A stretch of DNA of 64,000 nucleotides from contig JAZNQO010000043.1 of NCBI GenBank assembly GCA_045590215.1, positions 53,622-117,621 on the forward strand, given 5' to 3'. The stretch's first letter is position 1; each line of letters begins with the position of its first letter. Below the pieces are notes generated by a model that was not told where the DNA came from, made no database searches, and saw only the letters and a program-made list of their open reading frames with translations. The position numbers were made by a program, and so were the translations under genes. Below are positions 44,401-52,035 of this stretch, piece by piece. This DNA is from RUG563 sp045590215 (GTDB taxonomy: Bacteria; Bacillota; Clostridia; Christensenellales; Aristaeellaceae).

Positions 44401-45509
44401 CGTGACGCATGGGCGAATTTATCAAAGGGCCATTTGGGGAATTTCACCACCACATAGTCCACCGCCGGTTCAAAGCAGGCGGTGGTACAGCCGGTGATAT
44501 CATTGAAAATTTCATCCAAGGTATAGCCAAGGGCGAGCCTTGTCGTCATCTTGGCGATGGGGTAGCCCGTTGCCTTGGAAGCCAAAGCAGATGAGCGGCT
44601 GACACGAGGGTTCACCTCAATCACCGCATATTCAAAGCTATTGGGATTCAAGGCGAACTGGCAGTTGCAGCCGCCAATGATGCCCAGCGCATTCACCATA
44701 TTAAGGGCCGCATCATGCAGCATCGTATATTCCTTGGGGGAAAGGGTCAACGCCGGAGCTACCACAATAGAGTCCCCGGTATGCACGCCTACGGGGTCCA
44801 CATTTTCCATGGAGCAGATGGCGATGGCGTTGCCAAGGCTGTCCCGCATGGTTTCAAATTCAATTTCTTTCCAGCCGGAAATACATTTTTCCACCAGAAT
44901 CTGATGAATGGGTGAAGCGTCCAGCCCGGCTTTCGCCGTGATCAAAAGCTCCGCTTCGTCCTGTGCAATGCCGCCGCCGGAGCCACCCAGCGTAAACGCC
45001 GGGCGCACGATGACAGGATAGCCGATTTCATTTGCGATAGAAAGCGACGTTTCCACATCGTTTGCAATGCCGCTGGGCACACAGGGCTGGCCGATTTTCT
45101 GCATGGTGTCCCGGAAAAGCTCCCGGTCCTCCGCCTTATCAATGGCTTCCATATCCGTACCAAGGAGCCGCACGCCGAATTCTTCCAGCGTGCCGTCCCG
45201 TGATAATTGCATGGCCAGCGTCAGCCCCGTCTGGCCGCCAAGGCCTGCCAGCAAGCCGTCCGGCCGCTCTTTTTCAATGATGCGGCGAAGGGTAGCGGCG
45301 TTCAACGGCTCCAGATAAATTTCGTCCGCTAAATTTTTATCCGTCATAATGGTGGCCGGGTTGGAGTTCACCAGCACCACATTGATCTTTTCTTCCCGGA
45401 GCACCCGGCAGGCCTGCGCCCCGGCATAGTCAAATTCCGCTGCCTGGCCAATCACGATGGGGCCGCTGCCAATCACCAGAACTTTGCGAATATTCGTGTC
45501 TTTAGGCAT
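41475..45509 (-). CDS. carB: carbamoyl-phosphate synthase large subunit fused to diaminopimelate epimerase
   Basis: One 1344-residue frame. Residues 1 to about 1060 are CarB: GSGPIVIGQAAEFDYAG, the first ATP-grasp half (VIVRPAFTLGGSGGGIA), the oligomerisation region, the second ATP-grasp half (VLLRPSYVIGGQNM) and a C-terminal MGS-like allosteric domain (VLISVEENDYPE onward). Residues about 1067-1344 (41475-42311) are a full DapF: KMQSCGNDYIF, GIGGDGIVL, VSVGNPHCVLF and GSGETFACGTGACA. The usual first catalytic Cys of DapF (MCGNGIRC) is Ala (MAGNNIRC). No stop or frameshift separates the parts. GGGAGGCG precedes the ATG at 45509, overlapping carA by 8 bp. Confidence 0.93.
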   Translation of the reverse strand: MPKDTNIRKVLVIGSGPIVIGQAAEFDYAGAQACRVLREEKINVVLVNSNPATIMTDKNLADEIYLEPLNAATLRRIIEKERPDGLLAGLGGQTGLTLAMQLSRDGTLEEFGVRLLGTDMEAIDKAEDRELFRDTMQKIGQPCVPSGIANDVETSLSIANEIGYPVIVRPAFTLGGSGGGIAQDEAELLITAKAGLDASPIHQILVEKCISGWKEIEFETMRDSLGNAIAICSMENVDPVGVHTGDSIVVAPALTLSPKEYTMLHDAALNMVNALGIIGGCNCQFALNPNSFEYAVIEVNPRVSRSSALASKATGYPIAKMTTRLALGYTLDEIFNDITGCTTACFEPAVDYVVVKFPKWPFDKFAHASRKLGTQMKATGEVMSIGQTFEEGLMKAVRGAEIGLDSLNALPIDDAPVKERLARQDDRRIFTVFEALKTGVSVEEIHEITKIDKWFLNRMLHLAQFEEKLQQQPFTDELYQEAKLLGYPDKVIKRLSGAKEVPEFSFSYQMVDTCAAEYAAKTPYFYSSFGNFCESRAFRRSGKPVIMVLGSGPIRIGQGIEFDYSSVHCVWTLQKMGYDVVIVNNNPETVSTDYDTADRLYFEPLTPEDVMQIIEVEKPVGVVVAFGGQTAIKLTGFLDEMGIRILGTSAESIDMAEDRARFDALLEQFGIRRPRGMGVNTVEEALAAAEELGYPVLLRPSYVIGGQNMTISRTPEVTRRYMETILAGGIDNPVLVDQYMPGTELEVDAISDGESVLIPGIMEHIERAGVHSGDSISVYPPYNLNDQHLQKVVDCSEKLALALKTKGLINIQYLIYQDELYVIEVNPRASRTVPYISKVTDVPMVDLASRVMLGERLCDMGYGTGLYRTPPYCAVKVPVFSFEKLNDANSILGPEMKSTGEVLGIGKTEEEALFKGLTAAGFSVPSLHGSRKPGVLISVEENDYPEIIALAKRFSDLGMSLYATSGTAGAIRQMGVQVTAVQNATESDALMQLMESGKLDYIVYTGAVKDATVGDYILLHRRAMQLGIPCITSVDTADALAKMLESRFNAGNTELVDINAMRSWRQKISFAKMQSCGNDYIFIENFDGRITCPESLCVQLCQAHYGIGGDGIVLMETSKVADAKMRSFNRDGSEGRMAGNNIRCMAKYLYDKGYVRSENMTIEVGGHVYSLKLYLRNGLVSSVSVNMGKVDLQAQNLPTTIPAEKLIAYPLTVNGETYPVTCVSVGNPHCVLFPEGLNGLDLPQIGPMFEYAPEFPERINTEFVRVVNRTTLRVRVWERGSGETFACGTGACAAVVAAVENGFCDKDTQITVHLKGGDLFVTYADRGVTLTGHTTLVYEGMFAY

Positions 45510-46521
45510 TCTTTTCGCCTCCCATCCATGCCGCAAAACGGCCGAGCACCCCTTCGTCCGGGTCAAACTGCACGGAAAAGCACTGCTTTCCTTCGTAGAG
45601 AATGCCTTCGCAGGTATCGTCGTTCAAATTTCGATAAACCATTTTGCCGCAGGAAATGCTGCTATTTTCAACGGCATAGCCATGGCTCTGCCCGGTCACA
45701 TAGGTGCGCCCGTCCAGCGTGCAGAAAGCAGGCTGGTTCTGTCCCCGATGCCCGGCTTTCATCTTATAAAGCGATGCGCCCATGGCCTGTGCGCACAGCA
45801 AATGCCCCATGCCAACAGAAAGCAGCGGCACATTGCCCATCAGCTTCTTGATTTCCGGCAGCATTTTTTCATAATCTTCCGGGCAGCCGGGACCGCCGGA
45901 AAGCACAACGCCGTCGGGGTTCTTTTCCAGAATATCTGCTGCTTTTGCTTCCATGGGCAACACGTTCACATCCCAGCCCCTATGCCGCAGCTTCTGAACA
46001 AGGCTCTGTTTTGCGCCAAGGTCCCAAAGGACGACATCCGCATTCTTTTCGCCGATGGATGGGAAAAACGCTTCTTTTCCGGCCAAGAAAGGCACCTTTT
46101 CCCGTGCAAAAGTCACTTTTTCCGGCACTTCATCCACAATCATGGCCTGCATGGTACCCTCTGCCCGCAAAACGGCGGTCAGCCGCCGGGTGTCCACCCC
46201 TGCAAGGCCGGGAATCCCCTTTTTCACAAGAAATTCCTCCAGCCCCATTTCGCTTCGGAAATTAGAGGGCGTATCGCAAAGGGAGCGTACCACAAAAGCA
46301 GCCGGGGTATAATCGCTCTCCCCGTCTTCTTCCGTCACACCGTAATTCCCGGCCACAGGAAACGTCTGCACCACCATCAGCCCTGCGTTTTCCGGGCTTG
46401 TGAGCGTTTCCACATAGCCCACCACGCCGGTATGGAACACCAATTCGCCCTGTGCATCCTTCCTTGCGCCAATGCGCTTTCCGGGAAATGTCATGCCGTT
46501 TTCCAGCACCAGATATGCCAT
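45502..46521 (-). CDS. carA: carbamoyl-phosphate synthase small subunit, glutaminase residues lost
   Basis: This 339-residue CarA has the N-terminal interaction domain (GELVFHTGVVGYVETLTSPE, GIPGLAGVDTRRLT) and a class I glutamine amidotransferase domain. In the latter the catalytic Cys motif GICLGHQ reads SVGMGHLL (Gly237 for Cys, Leu for the binding Gln), and the HPE of the triad reads QFDPDEG (Asp320 and Asp322 for His and Glu). Glutamine hydrolysis should be impossible, so the holoenzyme would use free ammonia. The frame is intact and lies between argF and carB, so it is not a simple pseudogene. Confidence 0.9.
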   Translation of the reverse strand: MAYLVLENGMTFPGKRIGARKDAQGELVFHTGVVGYVETLTSPENAGLMVVQTFPVAGNYGVTEEDGESDYTPAAFVVRSLCDTPSNFRSEMGLEEFLVKKGIPGLAGVDTRRLTAVLRAEGTMQAMIVDEVPEKVTFAREKVPFLAGKEAFFPSIGEKNADVVLWDLGAKQSLVQKLRHRGWDVNVLPMEAKAADILEKNPDGVVLSGGPGCPEDYEKMLPEIKKLMGNVPLLSVGMGHLLCAQAMGASLYKMKAGHRGQNQPAFCTLDGRTYVTGQSHGYAVENSSISCGKMVYRNLNDDTCEGILYEGKQCFSVQFDPDEGVLGRFAAWMGGEKNA

Positions 46522-46548
46522 GGATTCTGCGCCTCTTTTCTTTCTCCT

Positions 46549-47532
46549 TTAGAGGGTGGCGGCCATAACCGCCTTAATGGTGTGCATCCTGTTTTCCGCT
46601 TCGTCAAAGACGATGGACTGCGCACTTTCAAACACTTCGTCCGTCACTTCCATGCAGTCAATGCCGAATTTCTTGTAAATATCCATGCCCACCGTGGTGT
46701 CCAGATCATGGAACGCAGGCAGGCAGTGCATAAAGCGGCATTGGCTGCCGGCAGCCTCCATCAGCTTCTTATTCACCTGATAGGGGGAGAGGGCCTTGAT
46801 GCGCTCTTCCCAAACGCTTTCCGGCTCGCCCATGGAAACCCAAACGTCTGTGTAAATCACATCTGCACCCTTGACAGCCTTCATGGGGTCTTCTTCAAAA
46901 GAGAGAGTCGCCCCGGTTTCGCCAGCAATGACCTGACACTTTTCAATCAATTCGGCGTTCGGGAAATACGCCTTGGGCGCACAGGCCACAAACTGCATCC
47001 CAAGCTTTGCGCAGCCGATCATCAGGCTGTTCCCCATATTATACCGGGCGTCGCCCATATACACCAGCTTCTTGCCCTGCAGGCTGCCCAGATGCTCCCG
47101 GATGGTGAGCATATCGGCCAGAATCTGGGTGGGGTGATATTCATTGGTGAGGCCGTTCCAGACGGGCACCCCGGCGTATTTTGCCAGCTCCTCCACCCTT
47201 TCCTGTCCAAAGCCACGGTATTCAATGCCGTCAAACATCCGGCCAAGCACACGGGCGGTATCGGCAATAGATTCCTTCTTGCCAATCTGGCTGGCGGAAG
47301 GATCCAGATAAACAGGGTGCATCCCCAGATCCGCCGCTGCCACTTCAAAGGCGCAGCGGGTGCGGGTACTGGTCTTTTCAAAAATCAGGGCAACGCTCTT
47401 GCCCTCGTGCATTTTATGGGGAATGCCCATCTTTTTCTGCTGCTTCAGTTCCGCAGAAAGATCCAACAGATACAGAATTTCATCGGGGGTAAAATCCAAT
47501 AAGGTCAAAAAATGCCGGTTCTTCAGGTTCAT
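46549..47532 (-). CDS. argF: ornithine carbamoyltransferase
   Basis: This 327-residue enzyme joins carbamoyl phosphate and ornithine to give citrulline. FEKTSTRTRCAFE (carbamoyl-phosphate loop), EYHPTQILAD and FMHCLPAFHD (ornithine-binding Cys) are present. AAAGGAGAGAG precedes the ATG at 47532. It lies 27 bp before carA, so its substrate is made by its operon partners. Confidence 0.95.
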   Translation of the reverse strand: MNLKNRHFLTLLDFTPDEILYLLDLSAELKQQKKMGIPHKMHEGKSVALIFEKTSTRTRCAFEVAAADLGMHPVYLDPSASQIGKKESIADTARVLGRMFDGIEYRGFGQERVEELAKYAGVPVWNGLTNEYHPTQILADMLTIREHLGSLQGKKLVYMGDARYNMGNSLMIGCAKLGMQFVACAPKAYFPNAELIEKCQVIAGETGATLSFEEDPMKAVKGADVIYTDVWVSMGEPESVWEERIKALSPYQVNKKLMEAAGSQCRFMHCLPAFHDLDTTVGMDIYKKFGIDCMEVTDEVFESAQSIVFDEAENRMHTIKAVMAATL

Positions 47533-47546
47533 TTTTCTCTCTCCTT

Positions 47547-48713
47547 TTATTCTGCGCACACAGCCTTAATCGTTTCAATGGCCGTTTTCAATTCATCCAT
47601 GGAAATATTGAGAGCCGGGAGCAGCCTTACCTTTTCTTTCGCCGTCAGGCACAAAACCCCTTTTTCCATGCACTTTTTTACGATTTCCCCGGCAGGCTTT
47701 GCCGTTTTGATGCCAATCATCAGCCCCATGCCGGAAACGCTTTCAATGCCGGGAGCCCCGGCCAGCTGCTCAAACACCCAACTGCTCTTTTCGGTAACAG
47801 ACTGCAAAAAAGCTTCATCCAGCCGCTTCACAATGCTCACTGCTCCGGCGCAGCAAACGGGATTGCCGCCGAAGGTGGAGCCGTGGTCGCCAAAGCCCAG
47901 CACCTTTTCCACCTTCTCGCTCATCAACGCCGCCCCGATAGGCAATCCGCCGCCTAAACCTTTGGCCGTGGAAATAGCATCCGGCTGAACATCATAGTGC
48001 ATATAGGCATACATCTTGCCCGTGCGGCCATTGCCCGTCTGCACTTCGTCCACCATGAAAAGAATATCCTTTTCCTTGGCGTAGGCATACAGCCCCTGCA
48101 CGAAATCCTTATCCAGCACTCTCACGCCGCCTTCACCCTGCACGCATTCAATCAGCACGGCGGCAGCCTTGGTTTCTTTAATCACACGGATGCAATCGGC
48201 CAAATCATTGGCCTTTGCTTGGGCAAAGCCGGGGGTCAGGGGCTGGAACAACTGATGAAAATGATCCTGCCCGGTGGCAGCCAACGTGGTCAGCGTGCGG
48301 CCATGGAAGCTCTGCTCCAAGGTGACGATGGTATAATGGTCAGCCCCATGCTTTTCCGCCGCATATTTCCTTGCGATCTTTATCAGACATTCGTTGGCTT
48401 CCGCCCCGGAATTGCCGAAAAACACCTTTTTCATGCCCGTTTTTTCGCATAGGAGCTGTGCCAGCTCTGCGCAGGGCTCGGTGTAATAGAGGTTGGACAT
48501 GTGCTGCACTTTGGCAAGCTGCGCCGTCACGGCCTCGTTCCATTTTTCGTCCGCAATGCCAAAGGCCGTCACGCCGATGCCGCTGCCCATATCAATATAG
48601 CTCTTGCCGTTTTCATCATATACAGTGGAACCCTTGCCCTTTACAATGGACACCGGGAAGCGGTTATAGGTACCGGCCACAAATGCCTTATCCATTTCCT
48701 GCAAAAAGCTCAT
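47547..48713 (-). CDS. argD: acetylornithine aminotransferase
   Basis: This 388-residue class III PLP aminotransferase converts N-acetylglutamate semialdehyde to N-acetylornithine. FFGNSGAEANECLIK, LEQSFHGRTL, FMVDEVQTGNGRTG and STAKGLGGGLPIGA (cofactor Lys in STAKG) are standard. The ATG at 48713 overlaps the argB stop (ATGA) and follows GGGGGAAAAC. Orientation and neighbours confirm the arginine role. Confidence 0.94.
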   Translation of the reverse strand: MSFLQEMDKAFVAGTYNRFPVSIVKGKGSTVYDENGKSYIDMGSGIGVTAFGIADEKWNEAVTAQLAKVQHMSNLYYTEPCAELAQLLCEKTGMKKVFFGNSGAEANECLIKIARKYAAEKHGADHYTIVTLEQSFHGRTLTTLAATGQDHFHQLFQPLTPGFAQAKANDLADCIRVIKETKAAAVLIECVQGEGGVRVLDKDFVQGLYAYAKEKDILFMVDEVQTGNGRTGKMYAYMHYDVQPDAISTAKGLGGGLPIGAALMSEKVEKVLGFGDHGSTFGGNPVCCAGAVSIVKRLDEAFLQSVTEKSSWVFEQLAGAPGIESVSGMGLMIGIKTAKPAGEIVKKCMEKGVLCLTAKEKVRLLPALNISMDELKTAIETIKAVCAE

Positions 48714-49579
48714 TTGTTTTCCCCCTTTACCATGGTGCCTGCGCCTTCGTCCGTCAAAAGCTCCATCAGAATGGAGTGCGGAACCCGGCCATCCATAATA
48801 ATCACCTTTTTCACGCCCTGCTTGATGGCCGTCACGCAGCAATCAACTTTGGGAATCATGCCGCCGGAAATGACGCCCTCTTTATACAGGCTTTCCGCCT
48901 CGGCAAGATTGATTTCGGGAATGAGGGAGGAAGGATCGTCCTTGTCCCGAAGAATGCCGGCGATATCCGTCATCATAATCAGACGCTCTGCCTGCAGGGC
49001 ACCGGCGATATACGCCGCCGCCGTATCGCCGTTGATGTTATAGGCATGGCCGCTGCGGTCACACCCAAGGGTGGACACCACGGGAATATAGCCCTTTTCC
49101 AATAAATCCAGCACGGGGCTGATGTGCACCTTGGTGATTTCCCCAACATACCCCAGCCGCTCGTCCTTCATCTTTGCTTCAATCAGCCGCCCGTCCATGC
49201 CGGAAATGCCCATGGCCTTGCCGCCCTTCATCTCCAGCAAGTTCACCAACGTTTTATTGATTTTCCCGGCCAGCACCATCTGCACAATGTCCACCGTTTC
49301 TTCGTCCGTCACCCGCAGGCCATCTACAAACTTGCTTTCCTTGCCCAAGCGTTTCATCAGATCACTGATTTCCGGGCCGCCGCCGTGGACCAACACAACC
49401 TTCACGCCAATCAGCCACAGCAGCACGATATCTTCCATCACCTGCTGCTTTAATTGCTCGTTAATCATGGCGTTGCCGCCATATTTCACCACAACCACTT
49501 TGTTGTTATACCGCTTGATGTAGGGCAGAGCCTGCACCAGCACTTCCGCCCGTTCGTTATTGGAAAGCTGCATATCCAT
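48710..49579 (-). CDS. argB: acetylglutamate kinase
   Basis: This 289-residue kinase phosphorylates N-acetylglutamate. KVVVVKYGGNAM, VLVHGGGPEIS, INGDTAAAYIAGAL, MTDIAGILRDKDDPSSLIP and ISGGMIPKVDCC are the ATP and substrate blocks. GGAGGAGAAGGGAA supports the ATG at 49579. It lies 14 bp after argJ and overlaps argD. Confidence 0.95.
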   Translation of the reverse strand: MDMQLSNNERAEVLVQALPYIKRYNNKVVVVKYGGNAMINEQLKQQVMEDIVLLWLIGVKVVLVHGGGPEISDLMKRLGKESKFVDGLRVTDEETVDIVQMVLAGKINKTLVNLLEMKGGKAMGISGMDGRLIEAKMKDERLGYVGEITKVHISPVLDLLEKGYIPVVSTLGCDRSGHAYNINGDTAAAYIAGALQAERLIMMTDIAGILRDKDDPSSLIPEINLAEAESLYKEGVISGGMIPKVDCCVTAIKQGVKKVIIMDGRVPHSILMELLTDEGAGTMVKGENK

Positions 49580-49593
49580 TTCCCTTCTCCTCC

Positions 49594-50811
49594 TCAAGTG
49601 CGGTAATCGCCGTTGATTTTCACATAATCGTAGGTCAAATCGCAGCCCCAGGCGCAGCTGGAAATATCACCGCTGTTTAAGCCGATCAGAATTTCAATCT
49701 CTTTTTCCAAGAGGATTTCCTTGGCTTTTTCCTCCGAGAAATCCACGCCGCTGCCATCCTTGCAAACCAAGATTTCCCCCTTCACGGAGCGGAAGGAAAC
49801 GTCGATCTTGTTCACATCCACATCGGCACCGCTGTACCCGATGGCACACAGCACCCGGCCCCAGTTGGCATCCGAACCGAACATGGCGGCTTTCAGCAGG
49901 CTGGAGCAAATCACGCTCTTTGCCACGGTCTGTGCGGTTTTCAAATCCGCAGCCCCGGAAACCTTGCATTCCAAGAGCTTCGTCGCCCCTTCGCCGTCCC
50001 CTGCAATCATGCGGCACAATTGCACGGTAACGGTATTGAGAGCCTGCATGAACACCACAAAATCGTCGTTTTCTTCGGTGATTTCCTTGTTCCCGGCAAG
50101 ACCGTTAGCCAGCACTGTCACCATATCGTTAGTGGAGGTATCACCGTCCACGGACAGCATGTTGAAGGATTTCTGAATATCGCCGCTGAGGGCTTTTTGC
50201 AGCATTTGAGAGGAAATAGCGGCGTCCGTTGTCAGGAACACCAGCATCGTGGCCATGTTGGGGTGAATCATGCCGCTGCCCTTGGCCATACCGCCAAGGC
50301 GGCACACCTTACCGTCCAGTTCAAACTCCACGGCCACTTCCTTCATCACGGTATCAGTGGTCATGATGCCCTCCGCCGCCGCCTGATTGCCGGTATAGGA
50401 AAGGCCTTCTGCCAAGGCAGAAATGCCGCTTGCAATGGGAGAAATATCCAAAGGCTGGCCGATGACGCCGGTGGAAGCCACCACCACGTCTTCCGCCTTA
50501 ATGTTCAGGGCGTTTTCGATGAGGGCACTCATCTGCTCCGCAATTTCGATGCCATTGGCATTGCAGGTGTTGGCGTTGCCGCTGTTGCAGATGATAGCCT
50601 GCGCCTTGCCGTCTGCCAAGTGATTTTTCGTTACGGTCAGGGGTGCGCCCTTCACAAGGTTCAGCGTATACACCGCAGCGGCAGCAGCCTGCACATCGCT
50701 CACCACCAGGGAAAGGTCTCTCTTTAAGCGGTTCTTGCGGATACCGCAGTGCACGCCGTTTGCCTTATAGCCTTTTGCGGCACATACGCCGCCTTCAATC
50801 AACTTCATCAT
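49594..50811 (-). CDS. argJ: bifunctional ornithine acetyltransferase/N-acetylglutamate synthase
   Basis: This 405-residue enzyme recycles the acetyl group from acetylornithine to glutamate and may also use acetyl-CoA. STGVIGQPLDI, GGMAKGSGMIHPNMATMLVF (self-cleavage before the Thr of MATM) and GDGEGATKLLE are family landmarks. GGAGGATAAG precedes the ATG, five bases after argC. Confidence 0.95.
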   Translation of the reverse strand: MMKLIEGGVCAAKGYKANGVHCGIRKNRLKRDLSLVVSDVQAAAAAVYTLNLVKGAPLTVTKNHLADGKAQAIICNSGNANTCNANGIEIAEQMSALIENALNIKAEDVVVASTGVIGQPLDISPIASGISALAEGLSYTGNQAAAEGIMTTDTVMKEVAVEFELDGKVCRLGGMAKGSGMIHPNMATMLVFLTTDAAISSQMLQKALSGDIQKSFNMLSVDGDTSTNDMVTVLANGLAGNKEITEENDDFVVFMQALNTVTVQLCRMIAGDGEGATKLLECKVSGAADLKTAQTVAKSVICSSLLKAAMFGSDANWGRVLCAIGYSGADVDVNKIDVSFRSVKGEILVCKDGSGVDFSEEKAKEILLEKEIEILIGLNSGDISSCAWGCDLTYDYVKINGDYRT

Positions 50812-50816
50812 CTTTC

Positions 50817-51746
50817 TTATCCTCCAATCACAAGGCCGGCATTTTCATCCGTGCCCAGCACAATATTCATATTCTGCACCGCTGCGCCGCTGGCACCCTT
50901 GCCCAGGTTATCAAACCGGGCGGTGAGCAGGATGCGGTCTTCATTGCCATGAACGGTAATTTCCATATCATCCCGGCCGGACAGGGCACAGGCTGACAGA
51001 AAACCATTTTCATCCGCCTGTTCCTTTAACTGAATCAGGCCATTTTTATAATAGCTTCGGTAGGTTTCTTTGACGGCTTCCACGCCGCCCTTTACGTCCT
51101 CTTTGAAAAGAGATACCGTCACTTCCATGCCGCTGTAAAAATCAGCCACGATGGGGCAGAACACCGGCAGCGTTTCCAGTTCGCACAACGCCGCCATCTC
51201 TTTCAGGTGCTTGTGCTGCTGGGTGAGGCCGTACATCCGGGGGGCCTTCAAAAGGGCGTCTCTGTTTTCCCCTTCATACTGGGCAATCATCTGCTTACCG
51301 CCTCCGGAATAGCCGGTGAGGGAAAAGCAGGTGAGGGGCAAGCTTTTCTTAATTATGCCCTTTTCCGTCAGAGGCTTTATCAGGGCCACAAAGCCGCTGG
51401 CGTGGCAGCCGGGATTGGCAATGCGCTTCGCCGTCTTTATTTTCTCCTTCTGGCCGCTCATTTCCGGCATGCCGTACACCCAATCGGGGTTGGTTCTGTG
51501 GGCGGTGGAGGTATCAATAATCACTGTGTTTTCGTTTTCAAGGAGCGAAACCGCTTCCACAGCCGCCGCATCCGGCAGGCACAGAAAGGCAATATCCGCC
51601 TTATTCAGCATTTCCTTCCGGGCCGCCGTATCCTTTCGCAAGTCTTCCGGCAAAATCAAAAGTTCTATATCTTTTCGCTCCTGCAGCCGGTCGTAAATTC
51701 TCAATCCCGTGGTGCCTGCGCTGCCGTCAATAAATACTTTCGCCAT
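50817..51746 (-). CDS. argC: N-acetyl-gamma-glutamyl-phosphate reductase (short type)
   Basis: This 309-residue protein is of the shorter ArgC subgroup. VFIDGSAGTTGLRI (NADP-binding loop), CLPDAAAVEAV, IDTSTAHRTNPDWVYGMPE and the catalytic Cys in ANPGCHASGF are visible. AGGAGGAAG sets the ATG at 51746. It heads the arginine operon. Confidence 0.94.
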   Translation of the reverse strand: MAKVFIDGSAGTTGLRIYDRLQERKDIELLILPEDLRKDTAARKEMLNKADIAFLCLPDAAAVEAVSLLENENTVIIDTSTAHRTNPDWVYGMPEMSGQKEKIKTAKRIANPGCHASGFVALIKPLTEKGIIKKSLPLTCFSLTGYSGGGKQMIAQYEGENRDALLKAPRMYGLTQQHKHLKEMAALCELETLPVFCPIVADFYSGMEVTVSLFKEDVKGGVEAVKETYRSYYKNGLIQLKEQADENGFLSACALSGRDDMEITVHGNEDRILLTARFDNLGKGASGAAVQNMNIVLGTDENAGLVIGG

Positions 51747-51773
51747 TAAGTCTTCCTCCTGTCCGGAAGTGAT

Positions 51774-51795
51774 TGGGCTGCATAAAAATGCACCC
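51774..51795 (-). other. argC leader hairpin
   Basis: GGG-TGCAT-TTTT-ATGCA-(G)-CCC in the 5' untranslated region between the promoter and argC. No T run follows. It may modulate stability or initiation. Confidence 0.4.
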
Positions 51796-51799
51796 AGTA

Positions 51800-51864
51800 T
51801 GTATATCATACACATTTTTTCCGAAAAATCAATAGTTTCAGTAAAATTTATGTATATTCGTACA
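51800..51864 (-). promoter_or_regulatory. argC promoter with two palindromic candidate arginine-repressor sites
   Basis: On the minus strand TTGATT (51827-51832), 16 bp and TATGAT (51805-51810) form the promoter. TGTAT-ATC-ATACA (51800-51812) covers the -10 box, and TGTATATTCGTACA (51851-51864) lies just upstream of the -35. Both have TGTA/TACA arms, as in many Gram-positive ArgR/AhrC boxes. Confidence 0.55.
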
Positions 51865-51961
51865 ATATAAGCACAATCGAAAGCCAGTATATCCTGCTTT
51901 TTCGCCCTTTTCCCCTGCATGAAAAAAGCGTATTCTTGCATATTTTCTCATTTTTTTGCCC

Positions 51962-51991
51962 TTGCCTTTCACCGCCCTTTTTTGCTATACT
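51962..51991 (+). promoter_or_regulatory. promoter of the aldo/keto reductase gene
   Basis: TTGCCT (51962-51967), 18 bp and TATACT (51986-51991). Confidence 0.65.
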
Positions 51992-52035
51992 GCAAGGGTT
52001 AAGAAAAGTCAATCTGTACTATGGAGGAATGCAAG

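Noticed and set aside
51747..52035. T-box or other arginine-responsive leader before argC
   Set aside because: The leader between the promoter and argC is too short and holds only one small hairpin.
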